DNA of 33,531 nt from Clostridia bacterium (GCA_900751685.1 CAADSR010000344.1:1-33531), one strand, 5' to 3'; shown: positions 23,956 to 33,432, numbered from the stretch's first letter. Notes: generated by a model not told the origin, from the letters alone. Program-made: numbers and translations.

Positions 23956-25127
23956 TGGATTATGAACAGTTGATATCTCCGGTAGTGACAGGCTTACCGC
24001 CTTCCGGGATCCGGAAATTTTTTGATATTGTAGCGGAAATGGAGGACGCCATTTCCCTGGGCGTCGGAGAGCCCGACTTTACAACACCTTGGAATATCCG
24101 TGAAGCGGGAATCTATTCGCTGGAAAAAGGACAAACCCACTATACGGCAAATGCCGGGCTGATGGAGCTGCGGCAGGAGGTGGTCCGTTACACCAAGCGG
24201 AAGTATGGGGTAGAATATGACCCTCAGGAGCAGGTATTGATTACGGTTGGAGGCAGCGAGGCCATTGACCTTATGATCCGCTGCGTCATTAATCCCGGGG
24301 ATGAAGTGCTGATCCCCGAGCCGTGCTTTGTATGCTATAAGCCATGCACCGTGATGGCAGGGGGGATCCCGGTCCCCATCCAGACCAAAGAAGAGGATGA
24401 TTTCAGGATGACAGCCCAGCAGGTGCGGGAGAAGCTGACGGATAAGACAAAGCTGTTGATTCTGCCGTTCCCGAATAACCCTACGGGCGCAGTGATGAGC
24501 CGCAAGGACTTGGAGGCGGTTGCAGATGTTATTCGGGACACGAATGTATTGGTGCTTTCCGATGAGATCTATGGGGAGCTGTGCTATGGTGAAGAGGGCC
24601 ATACGCCGTTTTCAGCCATTGATGGGATGAAGGACAGGACAGTCGTCGTGAACGGCTTTTCAAAAGCGTTTGCAATGACGGGCTGGCGGCTGGGATATGC
24701 GCTTGGCCCAGCGCCCATTATTGCGGCCATGACTAAGATCCACCAGTACGGGATCATGTCTTCGCCCACAACAAGCCAATATGCGGCGATCGAAGCACTT
24801 AAGAATTGTGATAATGATGTAGAAGAGATGTGCCGTGAATACAACTACCGGCGGCGTTATATCGTGGACGGCTTTAGGGAAATGGGGTTATCTTGTTTCG
24901 AGCCTTATGGGGCGTTTTATGTATTCCCTTGTATCAAGTCCCTGGGGATGACCAGTGAGGAATTTTGTGAGCGTCTTTTAACAGAAGAAAAAGTTGCAGT
25001 TGTACCGGGAACGGCGTTCGGAGAAAGCGGTGAAGGATTCATCCGCTGCTCCTATGCGTATTCCGTGGAAAATATAGAAGAAGCACTTACGAGGATTGCA
25101 AAGTTTGTAGAAAGACACAAAAAATAA
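23952..25127 (+). CDS. PLP-dependent aminotransferase, class I/II
   Basis: 391 residues, the usual length for aspartate-type fold I aminotransferases. The PLP-binding lysine is Lys238 in SKAFAMTGWRLGY. Other family motifs: GVGEPDFTTP near 38, YTANAGLMELR, the NNPTGAV loop and SDEIYGEL. The enzyme transfers an amino group between an amino acid and a 2-oxo acid; the exact substrate cannot be decided (aspartate, aromatic and alanine types share these motifs). ATG 23952 overlaps the regulator's stop codon; ATG 23955 is an alternative. Confidence 0.94.
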   Translation: MMDYEQLISPVVTGLPPSGIRKFFDIVAEMEDAISLGVGEPDFTTPWNIREAGIYSLEKGQTHYTANAGLMELRQEVVRYTKRKYGVEYDPQEQVLITVGGSEAIDLMIRCVINPGDEVLIPEPCFVCYKPCTVMAGGIPVPIQTKEEDDFRMTAQQVREKLTDKTKLLILPFPNNPTGAVMSRKDLEAVADVIRDTNVLVLSDEIYGELCYGEEGHTPFSAIDGMKDRTVVVNGFSKAFAMTGWRLGYALGPAPIIAAMTKIHQYGIMSSPTTSQYAAIEALKNCDNDVEEMCREYNYRRRYIVDGFREMGLSCFEPYGAFYVFPCIKSLGMTSEEFCERLLTEEKVAVVPGTAFGESGEGFIRCSYAYSVENIEEALTRIAKFVERHKK

Positions 25128-25147
25128 AATTCGGAGGTATTTTGACC

Positions 25148-26788
25148 ATGCCAGTAAAATATATATTTGTTACAGGAGGCGTTGTATCGGGCCTTGGAAA
25201 AGGGATCACGGCAGCATCTCTCGGACGCCTTTTAAAAGCCCGCGGATACCGTGTCACCATGCAGAAGTTTGATCCGTATATCAACATCGACCCTGGAACG
25301 ATGAGCCCCTATCAGCATGGGGAAGTGTTCGTTACTGACGACGGTGCTGAGACTGATTTGGACCTGGGGCATTATGAGCGGTTTATTGATGAAAACCTAA
25401 GCGTCAATTCCAATGTAACAACAGGTAAGATTTACTGGTCTGTTATTTCCAAAGAACGGCGGGGAGATTATGAGGGCCGTACGGTCCAGGTGATCCCCCA
25501 TATCACAAATGAGATCAAAAACAGGGTTTACCGCGTAGCGAAGCAGCAGGATACCGATATCGTTATTACAGAAATCGGCGGTACGGTCGGCGATATTGAA
25601 AGTACGCCGTTTTTAGAAGCCATCCGCCAGGTGCAAAGCGAGGTCGGACGGGAAAACTGCATGTATATCCACTTGACGCTGGTACCCTATATCACCACGT
25701 CCGGAGAGCAGAAGACAAAGCCTACACAGCATTCTGTAAAAGAGCTGTTAAGCCTTGGGATACAGCCGGACGTTATTGTCTGCCGGACCGAAAAACCACT
25801 GGAAGCAGGACTCACAGATAAAATTGGATTGTTCTGCAATATCCCAGGGGAATATGTGATTCAAAACCTAGACTTGGACACGCTGTATGAGGTCCCCCTC
25901 GCGTTGGAAGAAGAGGGGCTTGGCAGGATCACCTGTAAACGCCTTCAGCTGGAGGACCGTGTCCCTGATTTGGAGTCCTGGAGCGAAATGGTACAGGTTG
26001 TAAAGGATCTGGTGCAGGGCGGCAAGGATGAGGTGACGATTGCTTTGGTAGGGAAATATGTGTCCCTGCATGATGCCTATATCAGTATTGTAGAGTCCCT
26101 CAAGCATGGGGGAATCGAAAACTACAGCAATGTTTCGGTCCGTTGGATCAATTCAGAAGAAGTTACAAAAGAAAATATCCAGGAGCACTTCAAAGGTGTG
26201 GACGGTATCCTGGTGCCCGGTGGTTTTGGTGACCGGGGCATCGAGGGAAAGGTGCTTGCAGCCCAGTATGCCCGGGAAAATAACATCCCTTATTTGGGTA
26301 TTTGCCTTGGTATGCAGACCGCGGTGATCGAGTATGCCCGCAATGTCCTGGGACTACCGGGGGCGAACAGCGCAGAAATAGACCCAGACACACCGCAGCC
26401 GGTCATTCACTTGATGCCGGAGCAAATGGATATAGAGGATTTAGGCGGGACCATGCGGCTGGGACTTTATCCATGTAAAGTCAAGAATGGTTCTTTAGCC
26501 CATGAGGTATATGGAGAGGACCTAATTTATGAGCGCCACCGCCACCGCTATGAATTTAATAATGAATACCGTAAGGAAATGGCCGGGAAAGGCCTGAGCA
26601 TCAGCGGCCAATCCCCGGATGGAAGGCTGGTGGAGATGATCGAGCTGCCGGAGCATCCTTGGTTTTTGGCGGTGCAGTTCCATCCGGAATTTAAATCGCG
26701 GCCGAACCATGCCCATCCGTTGTTTGCATCGTTTATCAAGGCCGTTTTGGCACAGCAAAAATCAGCAGGAAAAGAGGAAATTGTTTGA
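25148..26788 (+). CDS. pyrG: CTP synthase
   Basis: 546 residues from ATG 25148, with GGAGG 10 nt upstream; a TTG at 25142 would have spacing of only 4. It makes CTP from UTP using ATP and glutamine. The N-terminal synthetase domain starts with KYIFVTGGVVSGLGKG and contains FDPYINIDPGTM. The C-terminal class I glutaminase has nucleophile Cys386 (GICLGMQ), His512 and Glu514 (QFHPEF). It overlaps the first exporter gene by 4 bp, unusual for a housekeeping gene. No pyrG attenuator is seen in the 20-bp upstream gap. Confidence 0.97.
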   Translation: MPVKYIFVTGGVVSGLGKGITAASLGRLLKARGYRVTMQKFDPYINIDPGTMSPYQHGEVFVTDDGAETDLDLGHYERFIDENLSVNSNVTTGKIYWSVISKERRGDYEGRTVQVIPHITNEIKNRVYRVAKQQDTDIVITEIGGTVGDIESTPFLEAIRQVQSEVGRENCMYIHLTLVPYITTSGEQKTKPTQHSVKELLSLGIQPDVIVCRTEKPLEAGLTDKIGLFCNIPGEYVIQNLDLDTLYEVPLALEEEGLGRITCKRLQLEDRVPDLESWSEMVQVVKDLVQGGKDEVTIALVGKYVSLHDAYISIVESLKHGGIENYSNVSVRWINSEEVTKENIQEHFKGVDGILVPGGFGDRGIEGKVLAAQYARENNIPYLGICLGMQTAVIEYARNVLGLPGANSAEIDPDTPQPVIHLMPEQMDIEDLGGTMRLGLYPCKVKNGSLAHEVYGEDLIYERHRHRYEFNNEYRKEMAGKGLSISGQSPDGRLVEMIELPEHPWFLAVQFHPEFKSRPNHAHPLFASFIKAVLAQQKSAGKEEIV

Positions 26789-28515
26789 CCAAATATTGGA
26801 GTTATATAAAACCTTATTTACCCTATTTTATTATCGGACCTATTCTGATGCTGACAGAGGTATTTGGTGAAGTCCTTTTGCCAAAGCTAATGTCGATGAT
26901 CATTGATTTTGGGATCTCACAGCATAGTGTGCCCTATATTGTAAACATTGGCCTTATGATGGTCGGTGTGGCCGTTGTTATGATGGCAGGAGGAGTAGGC
27001 GGGTGCTTTTTTGCAACAAAAGCATCTGTTTCTTTCGCCACTGATCTAAGAAAAGATATTTTTCATAAGGTTCAGGGATTTTCATTTAAAAATATTGATA
27101 CGTTCAGCACGGGGTCGTTAGTAACCCGGTTGACAAATGACATCACCCAGGTCCAGAATGTGATCCGGATGAGCCTGATCATGCTTCTGCGGGCGCCGGG
27201 AATGTTGATCGGCGCGTTTTTGATGGCGGTGCATATCAATGCCCGGCTTGCGCTGGTCATTGCGGTTGTGATCCCGCTATTGTCCATTACAATCATCTTT
27301 TTGCTTAAAACCGCATTTCCACGGTTTGACGCCATGCAGAAAAAATTGGATGATCTAAACACAAGGATCCAGGAGAACCTTACAAATGTAAGGGTCGTGA
27401 AATCCTTTGTCCGTAACGGCTTTGAAGAAAAGAAGTTCTTTATGGCCAATAAGGATCTAAAGCAGGCGACACTGCACGCATTAAAGATCGTTGTGTTCAC
27501 CATGCCTGTAATGATGCTGGCGATGAATATCACCATGCTGGCAGTGGTGTGGTTTGGGGGACAATATGTCATTGGCGGTGAAATGCCTGTGGGAGATTTG
27601 ACCGCGTTTACTACATATATTGTTCAAATTCTGATGTCGTTGATGATGCTTTCCATGGTTTTTTTGCAAAGCTCCCGGGCGATGGCCTCTTCCCGCCGTA
27701 TTTTAGAAGTACTCAATACAACGGTGGACCTGACCGATGAAGGTGCAGATCAAGGACTCCGGGTTACAGAAGGAAAAATTGAATTTGCCGATGTATGTTT
27801 TAAATATCATGAAACAGACCATGAGGATATTTTAAGCCATATCAGCTTTACAGCCCGTCCCGGGGAAATTGTCGGGATTATCGGCTCGACCGGCGCAGGG
27901 AAAACCAGCCTGGTGCAGCTCATTCCACGGTTATATGATGTGGCCTCCGGCCAGGTTCTGGTAGACGGCCGCGATGTGCGGGAGTATCCCCTGGGTTCCC
28001 TCCGGGATGGCGTTGGGATGGTTCTGCAAAAAAATGTGTTATTTTCCGGCTCCATTCTTGACAACCTGCGCTGGGGGAATAAAGATGCCACGATGGAGGA
28101 AATCATAGAAGCAGCGAAGATGGCTCAGGCCCATGAGTTTATCTCCTCTTTTCCGGATGGCTATGAGACTCAGTTGGGACAGGGAGGCGTCAATGTTTCC
28201 GGCGGGCAAAAGCAGCGCCTTTGTATTGCCCGTGCCCTTTTGAAAAAACCTAAAATTTTGATTTTGGACGATAGCACCAGTGCGGTGGATACGGCAACAG
28301 AGGCCAAAATCAGGGCAAGCTTTAGCACGGCGTTAGAGCATACAACAAAATTGATCATTGCCCAGCGGATCTCCTCGGTTATTGAAGCAGACCATATTTT
28401 AGTTTTAGAGGAAGGAAAGTTGGTAGGCAGCGGGACACATGAACAGCTGCTTGCCGGAAATGAGCAGTATCAGGAGATTTATTATTCCCAGATGGAACGG
28501 GAGGTGAGCGCATGA
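26785..28515 (+). CDS. ABC exporter half-transporter with degenerate catalytic residues
   Basis: 576 residues. Six membrane helices (about 1-300) precede an ATPase domain. Walker A is GSTGAGKTS (Lys373), the signature is VSGGQKQ (472-475), and Walker B is ILILDDST (Asp495). The catalytic Glu is replaced by Asp496 and the switch His by Gln527 (IIAQRISS). This is the pattern of the non-canonical half of heterodimeric exporters such as BmrC or TM287. It starts with TTG overlapping the pyrG stop, with AGAGGAAA upstream, and overlaps its partner by 4 bp (ATGA). Substrate unknown. Confidence 0.93.
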   Translation: MTKYWSYIKPYLPYFIIGPILMLTEVFGEVLLPKLMSMIIDFGISQHSVPYIVNIGLMMVGVAVVMMAGGVGGCFFATKASVSFATDLRKDIFHKVQGFSFKNIDTFSTGSLVTRLTNDITQVQNVIRMSLIMLLRAPGMLIGAFLMAVHINARLALVIAVVIPLLSITIIFLLKTAFPRFDAMQKKLDDLNTRIQENLTNVRVVKSFVRNGFEEKKFFMANKDLKQATLHALKIVVFTMPVMMLAMNITMLAVVWFGGQYVIGGEMPVGDLTAFTTYIVQILMSLMMLSMVFLQSSRAMASSRRILEVLNTTVDLTDEGADQGLRVTEGKIEFADVCFKYHETDHEDILSHISFTARPGEIVGIIGSTGAGKTSLVQLIPRLYDVASGQVLVDGRDVREYPLGSLRDGVGMVLQKNVLFSGSILDNLRWGNKDATMEEIIEAAKMAQAHEFISSFPDGYETQLGQGGVNVSGGQKQRLCIARALLKKPKILILDDSTSAVDTATEAKIRASFSTALEHTTKLIIAQRISSVIEADHILVLEEGKLVGSGTHEQLLAGNEQYQEIYYSQMEREVSA

Positions 28516-30311
28516 GCCCACAGCCCAAGATGGGGAAACATCACCCTGTAGAAAAGACAAAACCCAAAAATACAATGGCGACCGTGCGCCGCCTTTTAGC
28601 TTATCTCAAACCAGACCGGTTTCAAGTTATTTCCGCCTTTATTTGCGTATTTATTGCGGTGGGAGCAAACCTAATGGGTTCTTATATGCTGCGGTCATTG
28701 ATCAATGATTTTATTGCGCCAAAAAACGGGGCGGGCAGCGTGCCCGGCCTGGCAACCGGGCTTTCCAAAATGGCCGTTGTTTTTCTTGTCGGTGTTGCCG
28801 CAACGTATATTCAAAATAAAGTGATGATCAAGGTGTCTCAAAATGCACTGCAAAAAATCCGGAACCAGTTGTTTTCTAAAATGCAAAAGCTGCCGGTCCG
28901 CTTTTTTGATACCAATAATACCGGGGAGCTTATGAGCCGGTATACCAATGATGTGGATACGATCGGTGAGATGCTCAATAGTACACTGATCCAGATCTTT
29001 TCAGGGGTCATCAGCTTAGTGGGTACTTTGGGACTCATGCTATACACCAATATTTATTTGACCCTTGTAACGGTCGTGATGGTACCTCTTTTTATGAAGG
29101 CCGGTGCCTCTATTGCAAAAAGGTCCAGGGCATTTTTCCGCGGGCAGCAGCAGGCGATTGGGGAAGTCAACAGTTATATTGAAGAAACTGTGACGGGGCA
29201 GAAGGTCGTAAAAGTCTTTTGCCATGAGGATATTTGTGAAGAAGAATTTCAAGAGCGGAACGAGCAATTAAAATCACGCCAGATCAAAGCGCAGTTTTTT
29301 GGCGGCATGATGGGGCCTGTAATGGGGAATCTGAGCCAGATCAATTATGCCCTGACTGCTTGTATTGGCGGGATCCTTTGCATTACAAAGAATTTTGACG
29401 TAGGTGGCTTGACGATTTTTGTAAATTTCTCACGCCAATTTTCCAGGCCGATCAATGAGCTTTCCATGCAGGTCACCACGATCATGTCGGCTCTGGCCGG
29501 CGCGGAACGGGTATTTGATATTATGGATCAGGAGCCTGAACCGGAGGACTTGCCGGAGGCGAAGGTTCTTGACCATGTTATAGGAGACGTTGCGTTGAGC
29601 GGCGTGACCTTTGGCTACTCACCTAAGAAGGTCATTCTAAAAGATATCTCCTTGTTTGCAAAGCCCGGGCAAAAAATTGCGTTGGTAGGTTCTACCGGCG
29701 CGGGGAAAACGACTATTACCAATTTAATTACACGGTTTTATGATATTCAAAAAGGGTCGATCACAGTCGACGGAACAGATATCCGGCAAATACGCAAAGA
29801 TGATCTGCGTTCCAATATTGCAGTTGTCCTGCAGGATACCCATCTATTCACTGGAAGCGTTATGGAAAATATTCGTTATGGACGCTTAGACGCAACGGAT
29901 GAAGAAGTCATTGCGGCTGCTAAAACGGCTAGTGCAGATTCCTTTATCAACCATCTTACAGATGGTTATCAGACCATTCTTGAAGGGGATGGAACAAACC
30001 TGTCCCAAGGGCAGCGCCAGCTTTTGAATATTGCGCGCGCAGCGCTTTCCAAAGCGCCGATCCTTGTATTGGACGAGGCCACCAGCTCCGTGGATACCCG
30101 GACAGAACAGCATATCAATAAAGGGATGGAATCTTTGATGGAAAATAGGACCACCTTTGTGATAGCACACCGCTTGTCCACAGTCCGTAATGCAGACGCG
30201 ATCATGGTTTTGGAGCAGGGACAGATCATAGAACGTGGTACTCATAACGAATTACTTGAACAAAGGGGCAGGTATTATGAATTGTATACCGGCCTGAAAG
30301 AATTAGATTAA
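28512..30311 (+). CDS. ABC exporter half-transporter, catalytically canonical partner
   Basis: 599 residues with an N-terminal extension of about 35 residues, six membrane helices and an ATPase domain. Walker A is GSTGAGKTT (Lys399), the signature LSQGQRQ, Walker B ILVLDEAT (Asp521, Glu522) and the switch His553 (VIAHRLS). All catalytic residues are present, so this subunit supplies the canonical Walker B and switch. Together with the preceding gene it should form a heterodimeric export pump of the BmrCD/LmrCD kind, moving drugs, lipids or peptides. The next gene begins 30 bp later. Confidence 0.94.
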   Translation: MSPQPKMGKHHPVEKTKPKNTMATVRRLLAYLKPDRFQVISAFICVFIAVGANLMGSYMLRSLINDFIAPKNGAGSVPGLATGLSKMAVVFLVGVAATYIQNKVMIKVSQNALQKIRNQLFSKMQKLPVRFFDTNNTGELMSRYTNDVDTIGEMLNSTLIQIFSGVISLVGTLGLMLYTNIYLTLVTVVMVPLFMKAGASIAKRSRAFFRGQQQAIGEVNSYIEETVTGQKVVKVFCHEDICEEEFQERNEQLKSRQIKAQFFGGMMGPVMGNLSQINYALTACIGGILCITKNFDVGGLTIFVNFSRQFSRPINELSMQVTTIMSALAGAERVFDIMDQEPEPEDLPEAKVLDHVIGDVALSGVTFGYSPKKVILKDISLFAKPGQKIALVGSTGAGKTTITNLITRFYDIQKGSITVDGTDIRQIRKDDLRSNIAVVLQDTHLFTGSVMENIRYGRLDATDEEVIAAAKTASADSFINHLTDGYQTILEGDGTNLSQGQRQLLNIARAALSKAPILVLDEATSSVDTRTEQHINKGMESLMENRTTFVIAHRLSTVRNADAIMVLEQGQIIERGTHNELLEQRGRYYELYTGLKELD

Positions 30312-30341
30312 CAGCAAAATAGGAAAAAGGAGGATGCATGA

Positions 30342-32483
30342 ATGAAGATATACCAGGTCATTTACACATCGGTGAAGCATTGCTTGTCAGATCCCACTCT
30401 TGGCCTGACCAATCAAGAGGGATACCGGGTGTATTCCTGCTCCCAGGGCTTGACAAAAGAAGACCTGACGGAGATCACTCGTTTTTCAAGCTACCGTTTG
30501 CCTAAAAATAACCAGGTAAAATATTCCCTGACACCAGGAGATCCCAGCGTCCCGGGAAAATTCCCAAAAACGTTCCGGGCATTGCGTTTAGAAAGCGGTA
30601 AATATGCGGCGATCCAGTCCGTCTATGCCGGACGGGATTTTCATGGGCGGGATGGAAATTTTTTCGCTCACGCGTTAGTATTTGATGAAGTAAGTGACAG
30701 CTTTTTCCCGGAGCAATATTATCATAGCCCCATATTTCGGACCCATTTGACCAAAAAAGAGTTCGATCAGAAATTAGTTCCATATCTACCCGTATTGGAG
30801 CAGGCTGAAGTAGTAGAAGGCCTGCCGGAAAGGGTCAATGCCTTTATCAAGGAACATCCCCAGCAGATGTCGGAGCTATGGAACCAGGCCGCAATGATCC
30901 TCAAACAAAATCTGCCGAAGCATATTTGTGTCGTGACTGGCTCGGAAGAGGAAAGTGATCTTTATTTGCTAGCGCTCAAATGGCTGCTGCCGAGGGATGT
31001 GTCCGGCCGTGGCGGTATCTCGACCTATAATGTATACCTTCCGTCTGACAAGCAACAGAAGGTTATTTTTCATGCATCGATTGAAGGCAAAAATAATATC
31101 ACAGAAAAGTCTATCGAAACGCATACGAATTGTATTTATCTTGATTTTAAGAACAAAGATTATGCGGATGCTAAAAAACCTAAAATTTTAGACACAGACT
31201 TATTTTGGCTTAGAAAAGAATATGCCCAGGCCCGGCTCAAAAGTGAGGTCGAATTTGAGGACTGGGGGGCAACGTTTGAAGAACCAGGACAAGCTGGGAT
31301 TGGTGGAAAACTGCTAAAATTGAAAGCCAATAATACGGATGCTTTTGTGAGCCGTGCAAAGGCGTTGTATCCCCAAAAAACAGCAGAGGAGATCACTCCG
31401 GCAGAATTTGAAATCCTTAAGGTTATGTATGACCATATTGAATTGTTCCAGTCCAGCAAAGAGGAGCTGTCTGTCCGTTATATGGCGGCAGGGATCCGCC
31501 TGCTTTGTGCGGGAGAGCCTTATAATATGGAAAACCTGCTAAAGGCCGGTGATGACCCTGCCCTTCAGGCAAGATTATTACACGATCATCTTTCAGACTA
31601 TTTTACTGTTTTAGAAGCGCACTATTTGGAATTAGACCAAAAAAATGCGCTGCTTTTGCTGCGGTTGTTTGCGGTCATCAAGCAGACCCTTGAGATCGCG
31701 ACCTGGAAAGAATTTTTTAAAGCAAATAAACAATATCTTTCCTTGTTTACTGAGCTGGCTGCGGGGGTTATGATTACTTCAGATGCGCCGGGTGTATTCC
31801 AGGCGCCGGCAAGCTGGAGCCGTGATGAGATCTCGGAAATGGTCGCCTACTTTGAATCCTCTACCCAAGATGATGCCTTACGCAAAAGCTGTCTGAAATA
31901 TATTATGGACCATGAAAAGGATGACTGGTCCAGGTTCGGTATTTCACTGACCAAGCATACAAAAACAAAGGGGGAGCAGGAGCGTGATATCCTCCGGATC
32001 CGGCGGATGCTTGGAAAGGTCGGTTATATCCCGTACCAGAGAAATACCTACAGTGCGTTAAGGCAAGAAGTATTGAACGAAATGAGCCGCAATGCCAATC
32101 CGTTGCTGCTGACACGCCTTTTGGCTGTGGTATATGACTGGCAGGCCAGTTATGGCAATCAGAAAGCGGCACAAGATTACGCGTTGTCCATCCGTGAGCT
32201 ATTGCTGGAGATGCGGAGGACACAAACCAGCTGCTATAATTATATCATTCCCAAATTAGCACTGGAATTGATTGAAACACCCGGACACTATCATGAGTTA
32301 ATGATTAATGTGGAAACAATGCCTCCTTCATTTTGGAATTGGTTTTTGATCGGGTATAAAAAGAGCGCGGGAAAAGAGGAAATTAGCATGACTTATCAGC
32401 GGATTTATGTTGCAAACAAAACAAAGATTGCAAAGCTTCCGAACCGTGCAAAAATCAGAAGAACATTTCAAAATGTCAAATAG
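30342..32483 (+). CDS. GAP1-like (GTPase-associated protein 1) large protein
   Basis: 713 residues with no signal peptide or membrane segment, so cytoplasmic. The first 125 or so residues match my recollection of the GAP1-N2 domain: IYQVIYTSV, the GYRVYSCSQGL segment, and GRDFHGRDGNFFAHALVF at 97-114. The middle (130-300) would be GAP1-M, and the rest is an all-helical region. GAP1 proteins were predicted by comparative genomics to be adaptors in bacterial conflict systems built around GTPases; their biochemistry is not established to my knowledge. No GTPase lies in the window. AAGGAGG is 8 nt before the ATG. The single-TM protein gene follows after 15 bp. Confidence 0.65.
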   Translation: MKIYQVIYTSVKHCLSDPTLGLTNQEGYRVYSCSQGLTKEDLTEITRFSSYRLPKNNQVKYSLTPGDPSVPGKFPKTFRALRLESGKYAAIQSVYAGRDFHGRDGNFFAHALVFDEVSDSFFPEQYYHSPIFRTHLTKKEFDQKLVPYLPVLEQAEVVEGLPERVNAFIKEHPQQMSELWNQAAMILKQNLPKHICVVTGSEEESDLYLLALKWLLPRDVSGRGGISTYNVYLPSDKQQKVIFHASIEGKNNITEKSIETHTNCIYLDFKNKDYADAKKPKILDTDLFWLRKEYAQARLKSEVEFEDWGATFEEPGQAGIGGKLLKLKANNTDAFVSRAKALYPQKTAEEITPAEFEILKVMYDHIELFQSSKEELSVRYMAAGIRLLCAGEPYNMENLLKAGDDPALQARLLHDHLSDYFTVLEAHYLELDQKNALLLLRLFAVIKQTLEIATWKEFFKANKQYLSLFTELAAGVMITSDAPGVFQAPASWSRDEISEMVAYFESSTQDDALRKSCLKYIMDHEKDDWSRFGISLTKHTKTKGEQERDILRIRRMLGKVGYIPYQRNTYSALRQEVLNEMSRNANPLLLTRLLAVVYDWQASYGNQKAAQDYALSIRELLLEMRRTQTSCYNYIIPKLALELIETPGHYHELMINVETMPPSFWNWFLIGYKKSAGKEEISMTYQRIYVANKTKIAKLPNRAKIRRTFQNVK

Positions 32484-32498
32484 AAAGGTGTGTACAAA

Positions 32499-33374
32499 AT
32501 GAAAAAACCATGGATTCAAAAAGTTACGGTGTTACTTGTGATAGGAATGATCGGGATCGCAAATTGCAGCGGAGTATTGGCGGCAACGGCAAAACCGACA
32601 GCAACGGCAAAAGCAGTGGAAACGGCAAAACCAAGTACCGCACCATCTGCTACACCAGAGGCATCTGGAACACCTTCGGCTACGGATGCTGCCGGCGGAA
32701 CGGCCACAGAAGTCCCACAGGCAACGATTGGTGTGGTCTCTGCAAATGATCCCAAAGCGGCAACGGTGTCAAATAAAAAATATATGACAAGCACCGGGGC
32801 GGTCATTTGGCTGATTGTAACGGTTTTGATTAATGCAATTATCAGCTTTGGCATCGCAAACCGTTTTTACCGCTTGTCCAAAAAGGATAATCATATTTCA
32901 TCAGAATTACGTGCCTTACGCAAAGACATTGAAGAAAAAATGCAAATGAATGTGGGCGGTTTTTCAGAGCTGGATACAGAAGTACAAAATAATAATGAGG
33001 ATTACAGCCGTCCATCCTCTAAGATCCAATCCTCCTACCGGGCAGAGCCTGTCTCTATGGAAGAGAATGAGATCTACCGGAGATGGGAAAGCCAATTAGC
33101 TGCTACCCAAGAACGGGCGGAGCGGACACAGGCGCGCAGCCCAAGGAGCACAACTGAATCTCAGGAGCGTACAAACCGCAGCCGGGCATATCAATCCCAA
33201 TCCTCCAGAAACCTTTATCAGCGCGGAGAGCGTTATCATGAGATCGAAGATGTAGAAGAGGAGCAGGAACGGCCAGACGCAAAGCGTAAAGACGGTGATA
33301 ATGGATTTTCCTCTGTCCGGAAAAAAGCAAAAGAAATTATCAGTGATATTTTCCCATTTGGGGACGATGAATAA
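32499..33374 (+). CDS. Signal-peptide, single-TM protein with long cytoplasmic tail
   Basis: 291 residues from ATG 32499 (AGAAAGG upstream; a GTG at 32490 falls in that site). A signal peptide (KKPWIQKVTVLLVIGMIG, cleavage near 28) leads to a Thr/Ala/Pro/Ser-rich segment (29-90) that starts with three hexapeptide repeats TAKPxx (30-47). A membrane helix spans about 101-122 (GAVIWLIVTVLINAIISFGI), then a coiled coil (about 130-150) and a highly charged, probably disordered tail ending RKKAKEIISDIFPFGDDE. The topology is type I with the tail inside. It has no known domain. Directly behind the GAP1-like gene, it may tether that protein to the membrane. Confidence 0.8.
   Translation: MKKPWIQKVTVLLVIGMIGIANCSGVLAATAKPTATAKAVETAKPSTAPSATPEASGTPSATDAAGGTATEVPQATIGVVSANDPKAATVSNKKYMTSTGAVIWLIVTVLINAIISFGIANRFYRLSKKDNHISSELRALRKDIEEKMQMNVGGFSELDTEVQNNNEDYSRPSSKIQSSYRAEPVSMEENEIYRRWESQLAATQERAERTQARSPRSTTESQERTNRSRAYQSQSSRNLYQRGERYHEIEDVEEEQERPDAKRKDGDNGFSSVRKKAKEIISDIFPFGDDE
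32586..32639 (+). repeat. 18-bp tandem repeat inside the TM protein gene
   Basis: Three consecutive 18-bp units each begin ACGGCAAAA (32586, 32604, 32622) and encode TAKPTA, TAKAVE and TAKPST. Copy number could vary by slippage without breaking the frame. Confidence 0.75.
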
Positions 33375-33375
33375 A

Positions 33376-33400
33376 AAATGCCGGCCTTGGGCCGGCATTT
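33376..33400 (+). other. Hairpin 1 after the long operon
   Basis: A perfect 11-bp stem AAATGCCGGCC/GGCCGGCATTT with a 3-nt loop, directly after the stop codon; only a short T tail follows. Confidence 0.7.
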
Positions 33401-33402
33401 CA

Positions 33403-33430
33403 GCGTGTAGACAAAGGGCAGTCTATACGC
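33403..33430 (+). other. Hairpin 2, sharing a 13-mer with the sigma terminator
   Basis: GCGTGTAGAC pairs with GTCTATACGC (one G-T) around an 8-nt loop. TAGACAAAGGGCA (33408-33420) is also present inverted at 12262-12274. Confidence 0.6.
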
Positions 33431-33432
33431 TT

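Noticed and set aside
23994..24602. 202-codon frame opposite the aminotransferase
   Set aside because: Antisense shadow of a well-supported gene, with no ribosome site and His/Leu/Arg-skewed composition.
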